A DNA stretch of 64,000 nt from Desulfocicer vacuolatum DSM 3385 (lineage in GTDB: Bacteria; Desulfobacterota; Desulfobacteria; Desulfobacterales; Desulfobacteraceae). The stretch's first letter is position 1. The number at the start of each line of letters is the position of its first letter. Both the position numbers and the translations under genes were made by a program. Under the pieces are notes generated by a model, which had not been told where the DNA came from, ran no database searches, and worked only from the letters and a program-made list of their open reading frames with translations. The DNA lies in NCBI RefSeq assembly GCF_900176365.1, contig NZ_FWXY01000016.1, positions 1-64,000 of the forward strand. The letters are read 5' to 3'. Positions 46,995-54,907 of this stretch are shown piece by piece.

Positions 46995-47011
46995 TTGGCA
47001 TATTTTTTGCT
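46995..47011 (+). promoter_or_regulatory. Sigma-54 (-24/-12) promoter
   Basis: TTGGCATATTTTTTGCT matches the 17-base consensus YTGGCACGRNNNTTGCW at all the key GG (46997-46998) and GC (47009-47010) positions, with 10 bases between them. It lies 84 bases upstream of the MttB-family start codon. Confidence 0.8.
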
Positions 47012-47094
47012 TTTACACATCCGTGATGTATTGGTAAAACAGCCCGTCTGTTCCGGTAACGGGCTTATCCATAACAAACAAAAGGAGAAACGCA

Positions 47095-48546
47095 ATGACA
47101 ACGAACAGCCTGACCGACGAACTAAAATTCACCCCAACAATGAAGATTCTCAACGAAGAGCAATTATCTGCCCTTCACCAGGCAACCCTGGATGTGCTGG
47201 AAAAAACAGGTGTCAGCATCACCCACCCAAAGGCACTTGAAATACTGGACGGCGCCGGTTGCAAGGTGGATGCAAACCGGGTGTATTTCCCACCGGAGCT
47301 GGTTGAAAAGGCAATATCCACGGCACCGAAAAGTGTTAAACTGGGCAACCGGGACAACTCCTGCAATATTACACTGGAAGGCGCAAACACCTACTTTGGT
47401 GCCACCATTGACTGTGTAAACTACCTTGACCCTGACACCCAGGCGGTGAGCGAATGCAAAAGCGACCATGTCATAGGCATGGCAAAACTATGCGATGCCC
47501 TGGACAAATATGACTGGACCATGACACTGGGAATTTCCAGGGATCTGCCTGAACATATCCAGGACAGAGGCGTGGCCCGCATTGCCCTGGAACATTGCAG
47601 CAAGCCTGTCATTGTTTCCTGCAATGATGCAGAAAGCCTGAAGGAAATCTATGAAATGGCTCTTCTGTGCCAGGGTGGCGTTGAAAACTTTAACAAAGCC
47701 CCCCTCCTTGGTACACTGAACTGCACCATCTCTCCATTGACCCACGATGATCACCTGGTGGGCAAAAACATCTATGCTGCTGAAAAAGGTATTCCCATTG
47801 TCCACTACTCCGGCATGCAGCTTGGGGGAAGTTTTCCTGCCACCCTTGCCGGCGGCATTGTCATGGGCAGTGCTGAATCCCTGAGCGGCCTTGTTCTGCA
47901 ACAGGTCATCAACCCGGGAGCCCCCTTTGTATTTGGTTCTTTTATTACCATTATGGATATGAAAACCACAGTATTTTCCTATGGTGCCATTGAAATGGCC
48001 ATGATGGTGGGCGGCATGTCCCAGCTTTCCCAGCGATACGGTCTGCCTTTTTTCAGCACAGCCGGATGCACCGATTCAAAAAGTGTGGATGCCCAGGCCG
48101 CAGCAGAAGGCAGTCTGCAGGATCTGGTTGTGGCCACTGTGGGCGGCGGACTTGTCCATGATACCCATTGCTGGCTGGACCACGGCAGTATTCTTTCTCC
48201 GGCCCACTTGGTCATGGGGCAGGAAATACTAAGGATGGTGAACAAGTTCACCCAGGGAATCGATGTATCTTCAGACACTGTGGCATTGGATGTGATTGAT
48301 AAAGTGGGCCCCGGCGGCACATTCCTGATGGAGCCCCACACAATGAAGAACTTTAAAAATGTTCTCTACCCGGAACTGTTCCAGCGCACCAAGGCCCAGG
48401 CCCCCGGCACCACTTTGGAAGAGACCTTTGATGACCGGCTGCGCACAAGAACCCTTGAGCTGTTAAAAGCGCCCCCGAAAAATCCCCTTTCAGAAGAAAT
48501 TGTCCGTGAATTTGACCTTCGACAAAAAAAATGGGGAGAACTTTAA
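47095..48546 (+). CDS. MttB-family corrinoid-dependent methyltransferase (non-pyrrolysine)
   Basis: A 483-residue TIM-barrel protein of the trimethylamine methyltransferase superfamily, whose members move a methyl group from a quaternary or tertiary amine to a corrinoid protein. Recognisable stretches are ATLDVLEKTGVSI, YFGATIDCVNYLD and GLPFFSTAGCTDSKSVDAQAAAEG. The frame is open from start to stop with no in-frame TAG, so it is a pyrrolysine-free member like the glycine betaine or proline betaine enzymes. The substrate is unknown. No corrinoid protein or reactivase is adjacent. AAAGGAG precedes the ATG. Control is probably by the divergent sigma-54 activator. Confidence 0.92.
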   Translation: MTTNSLTDELKFTPTMKILNEEQLSALHQATLDVLEKTGVSITHPKALEILDGAGCKVDANRVYFPPELVEKAISTAPKSVKLGNRDNSCNITLEGANTYFGATIDCVNYLDPDTQAVSECKSDHVIGMAKLCDALDKYDWTMTLGISRDLPEHIQDRGVARIALEHCSKPVIVSCNDAESLKEIYEMALLCQGGVENFNKAPLLGTLNCTISPLTHDDHLVGKNIYAAEKGIPIVHYSGMQLGGSFPATLAGGIVMGSAESLSGLVLQQVINPGAPFVFGSFITIMDMKTTVFSYGAIEMAMMVGGMSQLSQRYGLPFFSTAGCTDSKSVDAQAAAEGSLQDLVVATVGGGLVHDTHCWLDHGSILSPAHLVMGQEILRMVNKFTQGIDVSSDTVALDVIDKVGPGGTFLMEPHTMKNFKNVLYPELFQRTKAQAPGTTLEETFDDRLRTRTLELLKAPPKNPLSEEIVREFDLRQKKWGEL

Positions 48547-48572
48547 ACAGATTTTTGCTTTGATTCAAAAAC

Positions 48573-48604
48573 AGAAGGGAGTAAAGTGCCCCATACTCCC
48601 TTCT
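48573..48604 (+). terminator. Terminator after MttB-family gene
   Basis: Perfect 11-bp stem AGAAGGGAGTA/TACTCCCTTCT with a 10-base loop, followed by GCATTTC. It begins 27 bases after the stop codon. The T tract is short. Confidence 0.7.
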
Positions 48605-48746
48605 GCATTTCATATCCATGGGACTGCCGGGCTTTTTGAGTTGACCGGTTTCCGGAGTTTGGTTATAAAGTCGGTCATCCTGTTCATGGGACAATTCCAT
48701 CACCTGATCAGGATGGCCAAGCTTACGGTCAAGCCCGACAAAATTT

Positions 48747-48812
48747 TAATGACTGCCACGGGCAGACTGTATTCCGGCCCTGACCTGCCCACAACAAAAC
48801 CGGAAAGAATAC
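48747..48812 (+). repeat. Dispersed palindromic repeat, copy 13
   Basis: TAATGACTGCCACGGGCAGA, then CTGACCTGCCCACAACAAAA and GAATAC; left and centre clear. It lies upstream of the M18 aminopeptidase gene. Confidence 0.87.
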
Positions 48813-48853
48813 TTGCTCTTTCTTAAAGAAAAAAACTCAAAAAGGGTTGTCAC

Positions 48854-50182
48854 ATGGATATCAAGTCATACAACAAAAACCTTTTCAATTTCCTCCACAC
48901 CGCTGCATCCCCCTTCCATGCCGTGGCCAACACAGCTCAAATACTTACCCAAAATGGATTTACACAACTTCTGGAAACCGAGCCCTGGAAGCTTGAAAAA
49001 GCATCAAAATATTTTGTTATCCGTAATCACAGTGCCCTCATTGCCTTTTACACCGGAAACCTTACCCCCTGGGAGACGGGCATCAAGCTGTGCGGTGCCC
49101 ACACAGACAGCCCCAGTCTTAAATTAAAACCCACACCGGAACTGCTATACAACACCATGACACGCCTGGGTGTGGAGGTTTACGGCGGAGCCCTGCTCAA
49201 CACATGGTTTGACCGGGGATTGAATCTGGCAGGCAGACTCATCCTTCGCTGCCGTGGGAAAGAAAACAATACCCACCTCACCGGCGGCTTAATCAACCTG
49301 AATGCCCCTGTGGCAGTTATTCCCTCCCTTCCCATCCACCTGGATCGGGAAGCCAACAGCAAAAAGAGCATTAACGCCCAGACAGATTTGCCCCCCCTGT
49401 TTTTGACCGGGGCCTTTTCACACCCCGGAGCGTTCAATGAAGCTTTGCAAAAAGCAGGAAAAAAAATTGCCGCTTCCGGAGATAAAATAGAAGAGATCAT
49501 GGGATTTGACCTCTTTTTTTCCGATATTCAACCCCCTTTTTTCACCGGTCTAAACCAAGAAATCATATCAGCACCCCGCCTTGACAACCTTCTTTCCTGC
49601 CATGCTGCCGTGCAAAGCCTTAAGTTTGCCCGGGGAGCAACCCCCTGTGTTGCCATCCTCGCCGACCACGAAGAGGTGGGAAGTAAAACCCCGTCTGGAG
49701 CCGAAGGCACCTTTGTCACGGACACCCTGACTCGAATGATTCCAGACACAGAGTATCGACTCCGGGCCTTTGCAAAATCCTTCATGGTCTCCCTGGACAA
49801 TGCCCATGCCCTGCATCCGGCCCATGATCAGCGTTACGACACCGCCCATGCCTGTTTTTTAAACCGGGGACCGGTATTAAAAACAAACGCTGCCATGCGC
49901 TATGCATCGGATGCGGTGTCCTGTGCACTGTTCCGGCAGCTGTGCCACGGGGCCGGTGTCCCGATGCAGACCTTTGTCATGAAAAGCGATATGCCCTGCG
50001 GCAGCACCATAGGCCCTGCCATCTCATCTGCCACAGGTATCAGAACCGTGGATGTCGGTGCCCCCACCATGGCCATGCATGCCATTCGAGAACTCACCGG
50101 AAACACAGATCCCCACGCATTATTCAAGGTATTAAAGCACTGGTTCACCATGGATGAAGAACCGCTTTTATCCTTGACATAA
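48854..50182 (+). CDS. apeB: M18-family aspartyl aminopeptidase
   Basis: A 442-residue dinuclear zinc aminopeptidase acting on N-terminal acidic residues. GAHTDSPSLKLKP supplies the first metal histidine and catalytic aspartate. ADHEEVGS carries the catalytic-base glutamate and a metal glutamate. SLDNAHALHPAH contains the bridging aspartate region, and the C-terminal TVDVGAPTMAMHAIRE ends with the last metal histidine. The length is normal. The ATG at 48854 has AAAAAGGG upstream. It is cytoplasmic (no signal) and monocistronic. Confidence 0.94.
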   Translation: MDIKSYNKNLFNFLHTAASPFHAVANTAQILTQNGFTQLLETEPWKLEKASKYFVIRNHSALIAFYTGNLTPWETGIKLCGAHTDSPSLKLKPTPELLYNTMTRLGVEVYGGALLNTWFDRGLNLAGRLILRCRGKENNTHLTGGLINLNAPVAVIPSLPIHLDREANSKKSINAQTDLPPLFLTGAFSHPGAFNEALQKAGKKIAASGDKIEEIMGFDLFFSDIQPPFFTGLNQEIISAPRLDNLLSCHAAVQSLKFARGATPCVAILADHEEVGSKTPSGAEGTFVTDTLTRMIPDTEYRLRAFAKSFMVSLDNAHALHPAHDQRYDTAHACFLNRGPVLKTNAAMRYASDAVSCALFRQLCHGAGVPMQTFVMKSDMPCGSTIGPAISSATGIRTVDVGAPTMAMHAIRELTGNTDPHALFKVLKHWFTMDEEPLLSLT

Positions 50183-50458
50183 ATTCCCAGTATGGTTATA
50201 CCGCTTAAATTAATGTTTCAACTTTCGGGATCAGCGGATTGACTTGATCCCAGGCCTGTATTTTATATGTTTTACCGGTTCACAGGGGTATCTATTAACA
50301 AAAAAACAGATTTAATTCACCCTCCCCACACCGGGTATAAAACCCGACCTCGCTGGCCAAAGCTCAATTCCGAAAGCTGAACACATGAGAGCACCCAATT
50401 CATCTCTAACACAAACTGCCTTGCAGGCCGGGGAAGTTACGGAGTAAACTATTCAAAT

Positions 50459-50977
50459 ATGAATTTTAATCAAAAACTTGAACAAAACAAAAAGCAAATC
50501 ATTGACCAATGGTTTCTTCACACAATCAACTCCTATCCCCAGGAAACCGCCAGGGTCCTTGGGAAACTAAAAAACAGATTTGATAATCCGGTGGGAAGCG
50601 CCACAGCCCACTCCCTTGAAGAAAGTTTTAATCTTTTGCTGCAAAAAGAAATTGACATTGATAAAATTGAAACGGCCCTGGATTCCATCATCCGCATAAG
50701 GGCGGTGCAAAGTTTCAGTGCATCCCAGGCTGTGGGTTTTGTGTTTGAATTAAAAAAAATTATAAAAACGGTTTTAGAAGGTGAAAGGGACAATGATTTT
50801 GATGGAAAAATCGATGAAATGGCCCTTGCCGCATTCAATCGGTTTATGAAGTGCAGAGAGAATATATTCCTTTTAAAGGCAACGGAATCCAAAAGGCGGA
50901 TTCACAGCGCCTTTGAAAGGGCAGGCTTAGTAACAGAGCTCAAGGAAAAAGAACTCCTTGACTCGGACAAATCTTAA
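50459..50977 (+). CDS. RsbRD N-terminal-domain-like protein upstream of dsrMKJOP
   Basis: A 172-residue all-helical protein resembling the N-terminal domain of RsbR/RsbRD stressosome co-antagonists: LEQNKKQIIDQWFLHTINSY at the start and FSASQAVGFVFELKKIIKTV in the middle. It has no STAS domain. It sits 58 bases before dsrM on the same strand, and similar genes are often found next to dsrMKJOP in sulfate reducers. A sensory or regulatory link to sulfite respiration is inferred. A weak promoter (TTGACT at 50239) may serve the whole cluster. Confidence 0.82.
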   Translation: MNFNQKLEQNKKQIIDQWFLHTINSYPQETARVLGKLKNRFDNPVGSATAHSLEESFNLLLQKEIDIDKIETALDSIIRIRAVQSFSASQAVGFVFELKKIIKTVLEGERDNDFDGKIDEMALAAFNRFMKCRENIFLLKATESKRRIHSAFERAGLVTELKEKELLDSDKS

Positions 50978-51035
50978 ACAGGCTGTTATTCAGAACATGT
51001 TTCTGACACAGCCGAAACAGTGAGGTGGTTGAAAT

Positions 51036-52043
51036 ATGAATCAAAAGTACATGGTGCCCCTGGCAGGCGTTTTGCTGCTTTTTCTGCTGGCTTATGCAGG
51101 GGTTGAGGGAGCCGGTATGCAGTGGTTCTTCGGAATAATAGTCCCCTATGTTGCGGTCATCGCCTTTGTTGGCGGTTTTGTTCGCCGTGTCATGGGATGG
51201 GCAGCTTCCGCAGTTCCCTTCCGGATTCCCACAACCTGTGGACAGCAGAAATCGCTTCCATGGATTAAACAGAACTGCATTGATAACCCTGATAAAGCAT
51301 CGGGTGTTTTCATGCGCATGGTTCTTGAAATTTTTCTTTTCAGATCCCTGTTTCGCAATACCAAAGCGGCCTTTAACAGGAACGAAAAGAACAAACTGAC
51401 CTACTCCTGGGAAATTTTCCTGTGGGTGGGCGCCCTTGCCTTTCATTACTCATTTCTGGTGGTGATTATCCGGCATCTGAGATTTTTTCTGGAACCGGTA
51501 CCTTCCTGTCTTAAGTTCCTGGAATTTTTTGACGGGATTGTTCAGCTGGGACTTCCCGGGCTATTCATCTCCGGCGCGGTACTTTTGCTGGCAGCCCTTT
51601 TTCTGCTGGCAAGGCGTATCTTTGATGCCAAGGTCAGTTATATTTCCCTGGCAGCTGATTATTTTCCTCTGTTTCTCATCATCGGTATTGCCGCTTCCGG
51701 TATTGCCATGAGATATTTTACCAAGGTGGACATCATCGGCATTAAATCCTTTACCATGGGACTTGTCACCTTTCATCCCGTCATCCCCGATGGTGTGGGC
51801 GGACTTTTTTATGCTCATATCTTCATGGTCAGCGCATTGTTCGCATATTTTCCGGTGAGTAAACTCATGCACATGGGCGGAATTTTCCTGAGCCCCACAC
51901 GGAATATGGCAAATAACAACCGTGCCAAAAGACATGTTAATCCCTGGAATTATGCTGTGGACATTCATACCTATGAGCAGTATGAAGATCACTTCAGAGA
52001 AAAAATGATAGACGCTGGACTTCCAGTGGATAAGAAGGAGTAA
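51036..52043 (+). CDS. dsrM: DsrM, membrane diheme cytochrome b subunit
   Basis: A 335-residue NarI-like membrane subunit that oxidises or reduces menaquinone in the DsrMKJOP complex of dissimilatory sulfite reduction. Several hydrophobic helices are visible. Histidines for heme b lie in FHYSFLVVIIRHLRFF and in the later helix pair (TFHPVIPDG, FYAHIFMV). An N-terminal extension with two helices (~1-45) precedes the NarI-like part, as in other DsrM. The start has GAGGTGG. It is followed by dsrK after 3 bases. Confidence 0.96.
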   Translation: MNQKYMVPLAGVLLLFLLAYAGVEGAGMQWFFGIIVPYVAVIAFVGGFVRRVMGWAASAVPFRIPTTCGQQKSLPWIKQNCIDNPDKASGVFMRMVLEIFLFRSLFRNTKAAFNRNEKNKLTYSWEIFLWVGALAFHYSFLVVIIRHLRFFLEPVPSCLKFLEFFDGIVQLGLPGLFISGAVLLLAALFLLARRIFDAKVSYISLAADYFPLFLIIGIAASGIAMRYFTKVDIIGIKSFTMGLVTFHPVIPDGVGGLFYAHIFMVSALFAYFPVSKLMHMGGIFLSPTRNMANNNRAKRHVNPWNYAVDIHTYEQYEDHFREKMIDAGLPVDKKE

Positions 52044-52046
52044 TCA

Positions 52047-53693
52047 ATGTCTGACGAACTTAAACCTGATGAGTTACTGGACAAGGTAGATCACACCCCC
52101 TCCCAGGGCACCTGGATGACTGAGTCCGTCCAGATTCGACCCGGCATGTACTGCTACGCAGCAAAGCCTGAGAGTGTGGAAACCCTTGGCCTTCCCAATG
52201 CCCGATCATGGAACCCCATGGAAGCGGACTGGAAATTGCCGGAAAACTGGCAGGAAATCATCCACAACGGCATCAAGGACCGTCTGGAGAAATTCAGAAC
52301 CTTCAAGATTTTCATGGATGTATGCGTTCGATGTGGTGCCTGTGCAGATAAATGTCACTTCTTCCTTGGCACCGGTGACCCCAAAAACATGCCGGTCCTC
52401 AGAGCGGAGCTGTTGAGATCTGTTTACAGAAATGATTTCACCACAGCCGGAAAACTTCTCCAGAAAATTCCCGGAGGAGACAAACTGGGCGGTGGCAGAC
52501 CCCTGACCCTGGACGTACTGAAAGAGTGGTGGTACTACTTTTTCCAGTGCACCGAGTGCCGCAGATGTTCTGTTTTCTGTCCCTACGGTATTGACACCGC
52601 AGAGATCACCATCATGGGCCGGGAACTGTTGAACCTTCTGGGTCTCAACATTGACTGGATTGCCACCCCGGTGTCCAACTGTTACCAGACCGGTAATCAC
52701 TTGGGTATTCAGCCCCATGCATTTAAGGATATGCTGGATTTCTTCACCGAAGACATTGAAGAGATCACCGGCGTTGATGTGGCCCCCCAGTTCAATAAAA
52801 AAGGGGCCGACATTCTGTTTATCACCCCGTCAGGGGATGTATTTGCAGACCCCGGTACTTACACCTGCCAGGGCTACATGATCCTGTTCAAATATCTCAA
52901 AGACAAGTATGACCTGGATGTTACCTGGAGCACCTATGCTTCTGAAGGTGGTAATTTTGGTTTTTTCACCTCCCACGAGACCATGAAGCGACTGAATGCC
53001 AAAATGTATGCCGAGGCCAAACGTCTGGGGGTTAAATGGATTCTGGGCGGCGAATGCGGCCACATGTGGCGGGTGATCAACCAGTACATGGACACCATGA
53101 ACGGTCCTGCAGATTTCCTGGAAGAGCCTGTAAATCCCATCACAGGCACCAAGTTTGAAAATGCCAAATCAACAAAAATGGTTCACATCACCGAATTCAC
53201 CGCTGACTTGATAAAGCATGGCAAGCTGGAACTGGACAAAAGCCGCAATGCCAACCGGGTGATGACCTTCCACGATTCGTGCAACCCTGCAAGGGGTATG
53301 GGGCTTCTGGATGAACCCCGGTATATCATTGAGAACACATGTGACAACTTCTATGAGATGCCCATCAACACCATCCGGGAACAGACCTTTTGTTGCGGCA
53401 GTGGCGCAGGACTTAATGCCGGCGAAAACATTGAGCTCAGAATGGCCGGCGGCCTTCCCCGGGCCAATGCGGTGAAATATGTCCATGATAAATTTGGTGT
53501 AAACACCCTGGGTACCATCTGCGCCATTGACCGGGCGGCCCTGTCCACCTTGATGGAATACTGGGTACCGGATGTTGAGGTGTATGGTATACACGAACTG
53601 GTTGGAAACGCCCTGATTCTGCCGGGCGAGCAGGAAAGAGAGATGGATCTGCGAATGGAACCGCTACCCGGCAAGGAGGAAGCAGATGAGTAA
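52047..53693 (+). CDS. dsrK: DsrK, HdrD-like iron-sulfur subunit
   Basis: A 548-residue cytoplasmic subunit related to heterodisulfide reductase HdrD. Two [4Fe-4S] motifs, CVRCGACADKC and CTECRRCSVFC, are followed by a CCG domain (CNPARGMG, then CCGSGAG) that binds the special noncubane cluster. It receives electrons from DsrM and is thought to reduce the DsrC trisulfide. AAGGAG precedes the ATG. The 3' end overlaps dsrJ by 8 bases. Confidence 0.97.
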   Translation: MSDELKPDELLDKVDHTPSQGTWMTESVQIRPGMYCYAAKPESVETLGLPNARSWNPMEADWKLPENWQEIIHNGIKDRLEKFRTFKIFMDVCVRCGACADKCHFFLGTGDPKNMPVLRAELLRSVYRNDFTTAGKLLQKIPGGDKLGGGRPLTLDVLKEWWYYFFQCTECRRCSVFCPYGIDTAEITIMGRELLNLLGLNIDWIATPVSNCYQTGNHLGIQPHAFKDMLDFFTEDIEEITGVDVAPQFNKKGADILFITPSGDVFADPGTYTCQGYMILFKYLKDKYDLDVTWSTYASEGGNFGFFTSHETMKRLNAKMYAEAKRLGVKWILGGECGHMWRVINQYMDTMNGPADFLEEPVNPITGTKFENAKSTKMVHITEFTADLIKHGKLELDKSRNANRVMTFHDSCNPARGMGLLDEPRYIIENTCDNFYEMPINTIREQTFCCGSGAGLNAGENIELRMAGGLPRANAVKYVHDKFGVNTLGTICAIDRAALSTLMEYWVPDVEVYGIHELVGNALILPGEQEREMDLRMEPLPGKEEADE

Positions 53694-54081
53694 AAACGCA
53701 ATTATGGCAGGCCTTGTGGTATTTGTTGCCATGGCACTGCTCCCTTTCTGGTATAACATCGGCGGCAGCAGTGCAGCGCCGGAGCCGGAACTTTCGGAAA
53801 AGGCAAAAGCGGCCCAGAAATGTGTGCTGGATAAATATGACATGAGAGCCAACCACATGTCTTTGCTGGATGAATGGCGGGATTCCGTGGTAAGAGATGC
53901 AGATCGTCTATATGAAAGCACCAATGGAAAAACCTTTCAGATGAGCCTCTCCACCGGAGAAGAATCGTGTCTTGGATGCCACACTGACAAGGAAAAGTTT
54001 TGTGACAAATGTCATACATATGCCTCAGTGGACCCCTATTGCTGGGAATGCCACACAACACCCAAGGAGATTAACCAATGA
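53686..54081 (+). CDS. dsrJ: DsrJ, triheme cytochrome c
   Basis: A 131-residue periplasmic cytochrome anchored by an uncleaved N-terminal helix (IMAGLVVFVAMALLPFWY). Three heme motifs are present: CLGCH, CDKCH and CWECH. C46 (QKCVLDK) matches the cysteine that serves as an unusual heme ligand in Allochromatium vinosum DsrJ. AAGGAGG precedes the ATG. It overlaps dsrK upstream and dsrO downstream. Confidence 0.96.
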   Translation: MSKNAIMAGLVVFVAMALLPFWYNIGGSSAAPEPELSEKAKAAQKCVLDKYDMRANHMSLLDEWRDSVVRDADRLYESTNGKTFQMSLSTGEESCLGCHTDKEKFCDKCHTYASVDPYCWECHTTPKEINQ

Positions 54082-54896
54082 AAAAAAGCAGAAGAAGCTT
54101 TCTCAAAGCAGCGGGTGTGACTGCACTGGGCATTGGTGCGGCTCCGGCAATAAAGGCCGTTGCCTCATCCGGATCCGTTGCGGCACCGGTTAAGACCAAA
54201 AAAGCCGAGGCCCTGAACGCCAAGCGATGGGGCATGGTTATAGATACCAACAAGCTCACCGATGAAGTTGCTGAAAACATTGTCCATGCCTGCAAAAAGG
54301 CTCACAATGTACCGGACTTTGACCATGAGCCCGATGCTGAAAAATACCCCGACACCCAACCGGTAAATAAGACCCAGGAAATCAAATGGATCTGGGAAGA
54401 ACATTTTGAGCACGCCTTCCCGGACAAGGAAGACGAGTTCCTTGCAGAAAAGTTCAGACACCTTCCCTTTCTGGTGACCTGTAACCATTGCAAAAATGCA
54501 CCCTGCGTCCAGGCGTGTCCCACCCAGGCCACTTTTAAACGGGAAGACGGCATTGTGCTCATGGATTTTCACCGCTGCATCGGATGTCGTTTCTGCATGG
54601 CAGCCTGTCCCTTTGGCTCCAGAAGCTTTAACTTCAGGGATCCCCGCCCCTTCATCGAAGAGATTAACCCTGACTTTCCCACCCGAAGCAAGGGTGTTGT
54701 GGAAAAATGCAACCTCTGTGCAGAACGTCTGGCCAAAGGTCAGCAACCGGCCTGTGCCGAGGTGTCTGAAGGTGCCATCACAGTGGGTGATCTTGAAGAT
54801 CCCGCCTCCAAGGTCAGGGAACTTCTGGCTGAAAACTATGCAATCCGACGTAAGCAGGAGCTTGGAACCGAGCCCTCTGTTTACTATATCATGTAA
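54078..54896 (+). CDS. dsrO: DsrO, periplasmic ferredoxin-like subunit
   Basis: A 272-residue iron-sulfur protein exported by the Tat system (SRRSFLK, then AAGVTALGIGAAPAIKAVA). Cysteines for three [4Fe-4S] clusters are seen: C135/C138/C143/C147, C167/C170/C173/C177 and C211/C214/C226 plus C72. Compared with four-cluster relatives, the first three cysteines of motif I and the last of motif IV (S230) are missing together, i.e. exactly one cluster is lost. It passes electrons between DsrJ and DsrP. The start overlaps dsrJ by 4 bases. Confidence 0.96.
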   Translation: MKKSRRSFLKAAGVTALGIGAAPAIKAVASSGSVAAPVKTKKAEALNAKRWGMVIDTNKLTDEVAENIVHACKKAHNVPDFDHEPDAEKYPDTQPVNKTQEIKWIWEEHFEHAFPDKEDEFLAEKFRHLPFLVTCNHCKNAPCVQACPTQATFKREDGIVLMDFHRCIGCRFCMAACPFGSRSFNFRDPRPFIEEINPDFPTRSKGVVEKCNLCAERLAKGQQPACAEVSEGAITVGDLEDPASKVRELLAENYAIRRKQELGTEPSVYYIM

Positions 54897-54907
54897 GAGA
54901 GGCACGT

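Larger units (their letters stand above)
46625..47094. other. Divergent control region of sigma-54 activator and MttB-family gene
   Basis: 470 bases containing the 12-bp palindrome (46935-46946) and the -24/-12 element (46995-47011). On the minus strand a weak TTGACA (near 46690) precedes the activator. A small minus-strand frame (46841-47020) overlaps the same signals. Confidence 0.6.

Noticed and set aside
50239-50270. Promoter for the dsr cluster (TTGACT with TTTATA or TATATG)
   Set aside because: The -10 candidates are poor or at 19-base spacing, so it was not listed as a feature.
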